In this document: in pieces, positions 34,575-46,500 of the stretch
How the letters are laid out: every line of letters starts with the position of its first letter
Numbering within the stretch: position 1 is the first letter of the stretch
Source of the DNA: Numida meleagris
Taxonomy: Eukaryota; Chordata; Aves; Galliformes; Numididae
NCBI RefSeq assembly: GCF_002078875.1
Contig: NC_034414.1
Location: forward strand, 19,745,100-19,809,099
Direction of reading: 5' to 3'
Length of the DNA: 64,000 nucleotides
Program-made: the position numbers and the translations under genes
Notes under the pieces: model-generated
The model's input: only the letters and a program-made list of their open reading frames with translations
Database searches by the model: none
Told to the model about the DNA's origin: nothing

Positions 34575-37500
34575 GCAGGTGGACCATTACTTAGAAACAG
34601 ACATAGATCGAGAGCCATGCAGTGGTAGGTTTTCTCCCTCTCCATATTCACAATCGTATTTTGTCTTTAGATCCAGGTGTGTGAATATTACTTTCTTTTT
34701 CTTTTTAGTGGCTCTGAAATATGGTTTAGCAAAACTGTTTATCTCTTAAAAATTATATTTTTCTTCCATTCTTCAATTGCTAGAAAATTTCCCCAATTGC
34801 CCAAATTCCCCAGATTAATGAATTTATGTTCTCACTCTGAGATGAGACAATAAGTTACCTGGGAGGCAGTGATCTTTTTCAAGGTTTTTCAACTTTCTGA
34901 TGGCAACTTTCCTAAATTTTTCTGTTCCTCTGTTTTGTATAGAAATTATTTTAATTACAAAGTGTAACCCACAAAGTAAATTGGGTGCTAAGAGAGAATC
35001 CTATGAAATGGAAATATTTAATGAAAATGTTTTCCTTACTCATTATAGTGATTTCATCCTGGGCTTAAAATGAATGAGAATTATCTTTAATGCACAGTGA
35101 ACTTCTTTAAGCATTTAAATTATGAGCATTTTGAATTGTTTTGAACTGCTCCATTATGACTATAAAAAATTTAACTCTCCTGCCACTGAAAAGTAAGTAG
35201 AAGTATTGTGTTTGAGTTATTTGTCTGTTATAGGTACTTGTGTGGTCTTTATTTCTACCAAAATGGAACACCTTCTGGTGATTTACCTCATCTTTGCTTG
35301 TGACTGCACAAAGAAACCAAGCCATACAGATTAAGAGTTTTGCATAAGGTCATTGGAAGAAGCTGTGACAGAGCAGACTTCGGTCCTTAGTTGTTACTGT
35401 TTAATTATTCTGTCTAATCCATTAACTGTTTGATTAGTCTTTTCTTTCTGTATGTGCAGAATCCTTATGAAGTCAGAGGGCTTACAGACTTTGAGTTGAT
35501 GAATATTTAGAGCTTGGCTGTAACTTACAAGAAAACAATAAACCAGCCTAAGTCAGGTTTATAACAATCTTTCTTTAAACTGGGTGTAGCAGAAAGGGGA
35601 GAGTGAGATTGCTGTCCTGTGTCAGGTACAGAAATGGAAAATTTCTGTGTGTTGTTCATATGCCCATTTTCCCCCCTTTTAGGACATTGTTCTCATTGTT
35701 CTGTGTTTATCTTAAGTTCTCATAATATCTATTAAAACTGGGACTCACTGGTGTAAGCCTTTATTTGCATTTCACTGATGCAGCAAGGTTTGTCTAACTA
35801 TATCTAGTTTAGTGAAAGTATCATCAGATATCTCTAGTTCAAAAGAGGCCACAAATTGGAAGACGAGAAATAAGCTCAACAGTACAATACCAAGCAGGGC
35901 AGTGATGAAAAAGAATTGTGACGGAACTTGGGGTCCACGTTCTGGACCATTGCAGACCTTGTCTGTCAATGGGCCTTTCAGTGTGCAAGAGTAAATGCTA
36001 ATCGCATACATTTAGAAACCTCCTAGTAAAACATACTGCATGTGAACAAGTTGAAAATTACAAAAATAATCATCTGCTTCTACTGTCTGAATATCACTTC
36101 ATGCAAGCTTCTGATGGTAACTATAAATAATAATAAATGTAATATTATACCACCACTACTGTAGATTATCACTGTGCTAACTACTAGTTTGTTTTTTTTT
36201 TACTTGACATTCGATTTGGCTTTCAATATTTGCTGTCCTTGACTCCTCCCATGAGACAACCCTCACTGCACAAAATGCCTCGGTGCAGAAAGTGGCTGCA
36301 TCAACCCTTAAGCAATCAAGAGTGCTGACTAATGATACTAAGCGTTTAGATTGTATTTTATAACACTGCAATACTGCGCAGTCAGAAGCTAATTATTCTG
36401 TCTATGCTCTGTAAGGAAAGTAAAGAGCAACCAAACTTATACCTGGGAAACACACAGCCTCGTTCTTTGCCCAAGGCTTTGATGGGGGACGGTTGTTCAG
36501 TCAAAAACAAAACAAAACAAAACAACACAAATCAACATCCCCCCCCCCCCGACTTCTAAGTCATTATGCTGAAAATAGGACTCATAGTTTTATTAGTCCT
36601 CTCATACATTGAAATCTGCTTGATAGGCTTCATGAAGAGAGATGCATAATCTTATTTCTATAACATAGCAACATGAAAATTAAAATATAAAATGGCATCG
36701 CTACTCTCGTTTGCCTTAATGAATATAAAATATCACTAATGGCCACCTTAATAAAGGATTAATTCTGAAGGATTCCAATTAATTTATAAGTAAGGCAAAG
36801 TGTGACTCAAATTTGAAAGGCATTCTGTTGCTGACCTCTTTAAATGCTGCCACCTGTATGTCAGACAGATGAGTTCATACTGGCAGAACAAGCAAGCTAG
36901 GACACCCAGTGAAAAATATACCTTGCTAATATAATTACAGCAAGCTTTTTATCTCTACTTGATATTGGCAACTGTTCAGCATCTCTGTACTTCATTTAAC
37001 TTTAAGGGCAGATAATTTAGCTGAGTTAGCAATTGTACATTAATACCATAAATATTCACGCTTAAGAAGAAGTGGCTCAAAGCTGAAGGTGTGAAAAGCA
37101 TGGTGAAAAATAGGTGTTAAAACAGCCGAGTGCCTTTTGGAGGATGTTTTGTGAGAATCACTTGGCACTTGCAGCCCAGAAGGCCAACAGTATCCTGGGT
37201 CGCATCAAGAGAAGCATGACCAGCAGGTCGAGGGAGGTGATTCTGCCCCTCTACTCTGCCCTTGTCAGCCCCCACCTGGAGTACTGCATCCAGTTCTGGG
37301 GCCCCCAGCACAAGAAGGACATGGAGCTGTTGGAGTGGGTCCAGAGGAGAGCCATGAAGATGATCAGAGGGCTGAAGCACCTCCCCTGCAAAGACAGGCT
37401 GAGAGAGCTGGGGCTCTTCGGCCTGGAGAAGAGAAGGCTCTAGGGGGACCATATAGCAGCCTTCCAATACCTGAAGGGGGCCTACAGGAAAGCTGGGGAG

Positions 37501-40500
37501 GGACTTTTTATGAGAGCATGTAGCAACAGGACAAAGACAAATGGTTCTAAACTAGAAGATTGTAGATTTAGACTAGATATTAGAAAGAAATTCTTTACTG
37601 TGATGGTGGTGAGGAACTGGAACAGGTTGCCCAGTGAGGTTGCGGATACCCCCTCCCTGGAAGCCTTCAAGGCCAGGCTGGATGGGGCTGTGAGCAACCT
37701 GGTCTAGAGGGAGGTGTCCCTGCCTATAGCAGGGGGGCTAGAATTAGATAATCTTCAAGGTCCATTCCAACTCAAACCATTCTGTGATTCTATGAATCAT
37801 TCTGCTTCTTATTTGTTTATTATTTTACTAAGTCTGGTATCTTTTAGGGTGTGAACACAGCTGCTTCTTATGAGCGAAATAGCCCATAGATTTAGTCATT
37901 ATCCAAATTCACTGTAGCTGTTTTCATTAGACAACACTGTGCTGCAAGCCTGAAACCAAGGCACTGCTTTTTCATTGTGAATCTTTGGCTCAGCAAACCA
38001 GGATTGGCAAAGGAAAATTGCTGCGCTAAACCATAGCTTTAACCTATAGCGTAGTTACAGCATGTGTATGGTGGACTGCTTAATTGTTTTTTCTCCTTGA
38101 ATTTAATCTGTAAGTAGCTTAAGGCAACAATAGAAATGATGAGGCTTTCTCCAGGCACAGATGGAGAATGCATAGTACCTGTGTTTTGGCAACAAAATTC
38201 CTTTCCAGGATGGGTGACAAATCACTTGCTGAGGGCTCAAAGGATACTTAGGTAATAATAGTAGGTAATATTTATACAAAATGCTAAATATGTGAGAAGC
38301 GTGTCTAGGGACCTTGAGTGTAGCCTTCTTTAAATACAGGAAAATATTATAAAAGAGCTGATTAAATGCATGAGTAAGGAAACACAGACTGGGCTTAGAA
38401 TGCTGAGATGCAGTGTACTTGTCTTTTAAAGGTCTGCTTTTTCTGCTGCCCCATAGAAATTAAGGAGAACCTGAATGACTGTGATTATTTAATTAGACAG
38501 TTCTCAAAGCAATATTAGTAATATCTTATTTTCCATAGTCTGTGCCTTCCCATTTATATTTTGAACTTATTTTTAAATTTAGAAAAAAAATCATCTTCAG
38601 GAACAAGTTTCAGAGTTCTGATTTTTTAAGTACTGGGTTCAACCCAGCGTATGAATCTGTTCCTTTTTTTCTTCTCTAGTCTCTGCAACCCATTTAACAC
38701 TGCCTCAAGATGATTTCACACCAGACAGCTCTTTGGAGCTAACAGCCTGAAGCCTGAGAATCAGTGGAGGCAAAATTTAGCTTTTAAGTTGTTTTTTTTT
38801 TGTTAACGCTACCTTCCTTCTCAGCTTCCCATCAACAGAATTTTTGCCAAACGTAGTGTCTGAAAGTGGTAAAGCCTGCAGTGGCCTATCTATAGCTGTG
38901 CATCAGTTGGCTCAGTAAAGATAGATGACTGCAAACTTCTTCATTCCTGAGGGTTCAGATCAGTTTTCTGCCAACAGATTTTTTTTTTCCTATACTTAAA
39001 ATTAATGTCAATGGTACAAACTGAATGAAAAAAAATAATTTAGTGGTCTTCACAAATTTAGTTAGTAATCGCTTTCTGTGAGCCTGTCACGTGGATTAAA
39101 AGAGCTAGAGAGAATTTCTCAGCTTCCAAATCTGTTCTGCTATACTACACTGGACTCGAGGAAAACTGTAGAAGTTCACTGCCATATCATCCAGGAAGCT
39201 GATTCTTCAGTGTCTTCTCATATTTTTGATATCACTGCCTTCTCAATTATCTCTATATACAGTGCCATTGGCAGTATCCATGGCATTCCTGTTGCTAATG
39301 AATCACCTCCACAGAGAACATAATTAGCAGCTTAATTAGGATCATCATCCACTAGTGCTGTAACATCAACCTAAATCTGCTGTGAGGTACTGGCTAGAAC
39401 TTACAATAGCCTACAGTTCCTTTGGGAGCTCCCATTGAGAAGGAGTACTGTCAAAACTCTCCAATTTTTCTCTCTGAAGGAGTTTCTTGATTAAACATTA
39501 TCAGGGAAAGCAGCATTTACCGATTAGACTTGCACATGCTGTCATGCAGCCAGGATAGAGAGACAAAGCTCATTTCTGGCATGTCTACTGGCAAACAAAG
39601 GTTGATTACCACATTCTTATGGGGTGATTGAAGGAAATTTGAAACACTGTTTGCATTACTAACGAGCCTTAAAAAATTGGAATTGACATTCTGAGTATGA
39701 CAAGTACTTCTTGCTAAAAGCAAAAATAAATTTCCTTCTGTTGTCCCAATTTTTAAGAGATGTCTTTTTGAGCCATTGCCAGGCAGTTACATAAGTATTT
39801 CCTCTTCATCTTCTCTCTACAGATTGGTCTGTTGTGAGGAAAAAGCTGCTCATGGTACTGAAATAATGGGCATTACTTCAGGAGGTGATACAAACCTCTT
39901 GATGTCCAAGCTTTCCTCTCTTCAGGGAGGGAATATATTTGGGGTGCAAGTTTGAAACAATAGCAGAAATTGCCATTGCCTTTACATGAACATTCACATC
40001 TTACTTCTGTCCTACAAATAATTCTGACACCAGTTATGAAAGAATGAAAAAAGTAGTTCTAGAGTGTGTGTAGCCACAGTACATATATTTTATTTTTCTT
40101 TTCCAGTTTTTTCAGAAAGCTTTCTTGTATCATGTAACTGATGCAGACTAAGATCAGATACTATGCTAAGAACAAGGACTGAAAGCACATAGATGACTGG
40201 AGATAGGTATAAGCAACCAAGAGAGTAGAGATGAAAATTGAAAACCACTTACTTGTGAATCATGAAGCAAAACACACAAGTGCAGGAACGAGTTAGCAAA
40301 GGGAATAGATTCAGCTCTTAATTAAAGAATATTCTACTTTACAAGTCCAAAGTGGATAGCGCTGCTGGCTTTGAAAAAATGTAGAGTTGCCAGAAGAAAA
40401 AAATAAATGAAGAATTTCATTATGTAACTTTCAAGAACACCTAGCTAGGAAATTGTTATTTTCAAATGCAGGTTTACAGGAAGATAAGAGGTCTGTAACC

Positions 40501-43500
40501 ACTCTCCTCTGGTGAAAGTGTGCATGTAGAGATAATAGCCACTTCTTCCTTTTCACTCTGGATCTATCTACGCTCTTGTTGGTTGCATTAACTAACATTT
40601 AAACAACACTTTGAAAGTTTACTCTGAGATTTCAAGAGAAAAATAAGCTACAAAAATCTGGTATAAAGCTGTAAAGAAGTTTGTGCATCAGGCAGAAAGA
40701 ATAGTAGGTTGATTTACATAATTCTTCAACTAAATTGCAAGACATATGGTTCCCTTAAGTTTCTTCATGTGAAAGTATTACGGAGACAAGATGGATGCAT
40801 CTGCACTGTAGCAGAGCTGAGATTGATTCATGTTGAAAGATATTTCGAAACCTAAGGCATTTCGTTCTGAGCTGTCACAGAAAGCAAACCCACTATTCCC
40901 AGTATGAACATTTTCCTTAAGTGCGTAAAGGAGTAGTGATTCAGAAAGTCTGTATGCTTGCGATCTATGCTCCAAATCCTGCCAACTTAGAAAGGTTGCA
41001 TGTTCCAAATATGTGTAACTCCTCTTAAGTGCCTCTCATTGGAAAGTTCAGGGAAGGGCAAACATCCATAAAATATCCTTGGACAAGAGTCATCTGCCAT
41101 TGTAATGGGAAATATTATTGCTTCTATCAGGTATTGTTTACTTAACACTTCAGGAGATCAAAGCTAAGGCAGATGTTTGTAAAGATTCCTTATGCCCAAT
41201 GTATAGATGGTGAAACTGTAGGAAAAGAGAGTTGAAATAGACTGCCCAGCTAATCAATAGCAAGACCAGAATTCAGTCTGATATTTTGTAAGTCTGCTCA
41301 GAACTTTCCTGAAAGAGATAAATCTAAACCCAAGTTTTCTCTGAGTTTGGGGGTATCTAGCTGCACAATTTCTATGCAATGTCCTCAAGAAAGAAGAGCT
41401 AACTATCTATTAAATCACATTTGATTTTTCCTTAGAAAAGTATATTTTATTATCTAGATTCTAGCTCAGGAGTGTATGTGCCTGTTCTCAAGATAGCTGC
41501 CTAATATTATGCAACAGTCAGTATACTATGCTTACAACTAAAAAACTTCTGTCTGCACCTAGGCACTATGGGATTTTACATGTGAATTTGCTAACTTATG
41601 AATTGAATAGAAGGCTTACGTCCATTATTTTTTGTTCAGCAGGGTCATTTGTTCTTCCAGGAGAGGTGGAAGAGACAGTGACTTGCTATACACCTGCTTT
41701 TGAAAAGCCTGTTCAACGGAAGTTCAGAACCTCCTCAGTTGGACACACACTGAACAACAAAGCACAAGAGGTGTGAGGCCATACTTTATTTATTTTTTTC
41801 CAACCTATCAGCTTCCAATGTTATTTCCATGAGGACAGAGCTTGTGAGGAGCTTCTGTGAGTTAAAAAAGCATAGAATCATAGAATCATAGAATCATAGA
41901 ATTGCTCAGGTTGGAAAGGACCTTCAAGATCACCAAGTCCAACCGCAACCTAACCATACTGCTTTAACAACCCACCACTAAATCATGTCCCCAAGCACCA
42001 CAACCACACGGTTTTTAAACACATTCAGGGATGGTGACTCAACCACCTCCCTGGGGAGCCTGTTCCACTGCTTAACAACCCTTTCTGTAAAGACATTTTT
42101 CCTGATATCCAACCTAAACCTCCACTGGTGCAACTTGAGGCCATTTCCCCTTGTCCTGTCACCTGTCACCACTGAGAAGAGACCAGCCCCGCTCTCACTG
42201 CAATCACCTTTCAGGTATTTGAACAGAGCAATGAGGTCTCCCCTCAGCCTCCTCTTCCCCAGACTAAACAGCCCCAGTTCCTTTAGTCGCTCCTTGTAGG
42301 GCATATTCTCCAAGCCCTTCACAAGCCTTGTTGCCCTAAGAATTGGGATAAATGATTGAATACAAAAGTGGTGATTTATTATTATATTACTTTTTCAAAA
42401 TTATTTTTTCCCATTTTCAAAATGTGGACTTCAAGGCTCCAAACTGTACATGGGCTTTTTAATATTTAATTGGTTTAACTAAAAAAATATTCAAGTAAAC
42501 TCTTGCACTTTCTGACCGTGTAACAAATGGTAACTTACAAAGAGTGATGTGCCATTTAATATTCTGGTGATCACATGGTCTTAAAATAACATTCAGTTCT
42601 CACGGAACTGAATATAGGAACCATTTTTGGCAACAAAGAGGTAGTGAATGATCACTTTAATGTGACACTGAAAATAAAAAAGGTTTTAGAATATATTATG
42701 ATCAGAATTGGGATTTGTTCTTTTGGAAATAAGTGATAGTATGCTGCTGCTGAGGATTTGTATTGTCTACGATGGGTGTGGACAGCTTTGCGTTACAGAA
42801 TCTCAGTCTTTTAATCAGACACAATCAATACGTGCTTTAATTTAGAATTGCCATTTTCCCTCAGAATTTCAGGCCTTTTCAAACTAGAACAGAAGGTGTG
42901 GATTGCTCACAGGCGTATTCTATGTCATTTAGCTTCCTATCCAAACAGTCATTGTGAGCGTTAGCTTTTGGGGATGTTTCTATTGAAAATTTTTTTTCAC
43001 AATTCTTCTCCCTTGCCTGATTATGGTAATAGAAGCTGAAGTTAGCTTCTGGCTAAAAAGGGGCAGTTTTGATATCATATGTTTATTGATATCTCATGAG
43101 GTTTAAACCATAAACCATAAATGATATGTGACCAGTGAAGGATTGATGTTATAACAGTGCATATAGTGCCTCCTTTCATGAGCTGAATTGTGTTTGGTTC
43201 TTTGCAATAAACTCTTCACTGTAAGGAACAAGTCTGCTTTGGGAGAAAGTAAATGTTCTAAAATGACCTTTCCAGCTCCAGTGCATTCCATTCTGTGAAT
43301 AAAAATATTTGCACTTTTCCCTAAGGACTGATGTAATTCTAAGTTTTTGCCTTAAGAAATATCCATTGGCACACAAAAACTCCTAGTATGAGATTTATAG
43401 TTTGCTCATTTGATAACTTCTGTATAAAACCAAAGAAGGGGGGTTGTTACTGCAGTGTTCATAAATGATTGCATGTGACTCTTTAATATAATTCATGAAA

Positions 43501-46500
43501 AATAAATGAAGATTCCACTGCATGCAAAATTCACTTCAATTTCAGGAAAAGGTGGATTTTGAAAGGGAAATAGAGCATTATTACATTAATACATTTTTTC
43601 ACAAGTGTTTGGTTGGTGCCAGATGACACAACACTCAAACTGAAGTCAGTCTTTTCCCTAAATGATGTGTATTTTAGTGCCTTCATGTAGGTATTAGAAA
43701 TGTGGCCTGATTTTTAGAACTGTCAAGACTGAACAGGTCTATTTTAAAATCCCTCAGTGCTTCAAATTGTCATTGCTGTGAAAATTAAGTCTTGCATTGC
43801 TTATGGCAGGACTGCTTAAGAAAGAGAAAAAAATTTACCCTGGCAACATTTTGAAATGATTGTTCTCTGTCCAACAAAACATCTCTGCAAGGGAAAGACA
43901 ACAGAATGTGGCTACCTATTTTGTTTTCACAGGATATAATGGCAAGCTATTCCCTATGAAAAATAAACAATCTTATTTCAGTATAGGAGGAGAATATCTT
44001 TGCTGTGGACCTATTTGTGAGGGAATTTATTGCTAGGGAAAGTTTAGTGTACAAAAAGAAGTTCTGTTAAAAGCCAGCGTACAACTTGGCTAATTATTAA
44101 AGAATAGCTTAGGGAATGACACAAGAAATTATTTGTATTGGCCAGCAATTTTGCTTCCCCTTTGCCAGTTTTAGAAACCTATTTTATATCCAATATGTAT
44201 TTCATACATAAATATTCCTAAACTTTAATATATACAGTGCAGCATACATAACCTCCCACAGACCAATCCAAATTGAAAAAGCAGAAACAGAATTCACTCC
44301 ATGATTGAAGTACGTTATCATAGAACATTTACTTCCTCTACCCAGATATTTATTCTCTTCTTTATCTCTACTTATTATATATTTTTCATATTTTTAATTA
44401 ACTGTATGTATTAATATCTAGGTTTTTATTCTTATTTTCCCTTTGCATATATTTGATTTCAGTTGAATGCATATTTTTATGCTCTTGCTGTTCACATGCA
44501 TTCAAAGTGGGATTCATCTCACCTAACTTGAGCTAATTTAGTGCTGTCATCAGGAGGAAGAGATGAGCACCTCCAGAAAGTGATTTATCCCACTTGCTGT
44601 CAGCATTTGTCCTAAGATGTAATATATCTGTTTGATATCAGAGGCTGACTGTCAGGCTGGTTCTTTGTTTGCTGGCTACTTTAATCTGGAAACCTAACAT
44701 TTATATAGCTGAGATTAGGAAAGATGAATTCTACCCTTCTATTCTCCACTGTTAGCATTTAGTTTGAGAATTCAAAGAAGTATTTGGAGCATTCAAAAAA
44801 ATATTTACTGTGCCTCTTTTTATCATTCTGTCTGTGGAATGGCAGCATCTAAAACTCGAAGTGCAGTCCCATTGACTTCCTTTGATTGGAGATTTTACTG
44901 ATAGGCCTCAAGATCGAGAAAGAACTTAAGACAGGATTGACTAAGTGAAAGAAGATGGAAGAGTTGTATCTTTTCAGAGGCCAGTAAAGACACAGAGATG
45001 GAGTGAGTTGTCCAGGATGATGAAGCAGTAGTGGGAAATGGACCATGATGTATTGTCCAGTGGCCCTAGCTAATGACTTATTTTTTTTGGCCCTAAGTAC
45101 TCCAGTAGATATTAAGTTTCTATGAGATAATGGCGTATATACATTTTCCCCTATATTTGCTCATTGTTATTGGCTTAGTGAGTTTTCCTTTGAGCATACA
45201 ATGAAAACATCAGTGTGTGTATGTGCATCCTTTACTTAATTTGAGCAAGCGGATTCTAAGAGTGCTGTAATTATACAAAAATACAGATTTTGGAAGGGCA
45301 GGAAGAAACTGTTCAGTTAACTGTAACTCCACACAGATTAATAACAATAACTGAGTTGCCAGTTATTAATGGACTTTTGAAAGTCTCAACTTTAAGATAC
45401 TTTATTTACAAAACTACTTTGTAAAGCAACCTTCAGCAACATACTTATTAATATGAACATTAATTTGGACATTCGGGAACTGTAAATGAAAATTATTTTC
45501 TTCAGAGAGTAAATCACAGGAGCAATCTTAAGCAAACTGGCAGTTTTCTAATAGAGCAGATTTCTACTCCCAGAGAGCTCTCAAAAAGATTTCAATTAGA
45601 TGTTAAATTAGAGACCTGAAATTCATATATTTCTCTCAGCTCAGCTCCTTAGGCAAAAATAACATGATAATAACTTGATCAGCTCAGAGAATTCTGTGTT
45701 CTGTTGTAAAATGTCTTCCTTTTGAAATAGATCAAAATTGCAGCTAGCAGTATAAAAGTTTTATACTACTTATCTGTGTGGAAGGTTGAAGTGAATAGCT
45801 TCTTGGGAGAAGAAGAAAAAAAGAATCCCTACTGCTCTGAGTACTTGTTTGAGAGATGAAGCACACTAATAAATATGTAATGTGAATAAACTTTTCAATG
45901 TGCAATGAATGTGTAACAGAAAAATAGGTAACAGCGAAATCAGATATGTTTTACTTTGGCATCCATCTCCATGTAGCATTTTGGGTTTAGGTTTTTTTTA
46001 AACAAGTTTTTCCAGTATTTATCTACATTTGCATGAAAAGTTATTGGACTGATATAAAGTTCAACACAAGGGCACAGTGAATGATTGTGTGGTTTCTGTA
46101 ACTACGCTTACAGAGGAAGGATAGATTTGTTGTTGTAGGATCCCTATGAGGGTGTACTGTAACTTAAACTATTCTAAGCTTAATTACCTTTAGACATGGT
46201 AAAAAATATTGTTACAACCAAGCTAACGGAAAAATTATTTGCACGTTACATCATATTTTGGAAGTGTTTTGTATTTCCCCAAAGGGAAGATGAGTACTAA
46301 TGAAATGCAATTGCTGTTACCAGTCATTACCCAGCTACTGGTACTCCTACCAATACGTAATTTTAGGAAGCTTTGCCTGTGGAAAAAAAGAAACTGTATG
46401 TAGACGTGGTGAGGAGGTCAAGGAATTGACTTTATCCCTAACAAGAAAGAGTGCTTGTTTGCAGGCTTTGTCTTATATAAACATTTATTTCATGTGCTGT

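Larger units (their letters stand above)
34625..41639 (+). other. IFTAP: IFTAP intron 5
   Basis: About 7 kb. It contains a (AAAAC)n stretch and C12 run (36500-36550), a sense CR1 fragment (37150-37797) and a MIR relic (41120-41300). No other exon was recognised. Confidence 0.82.
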
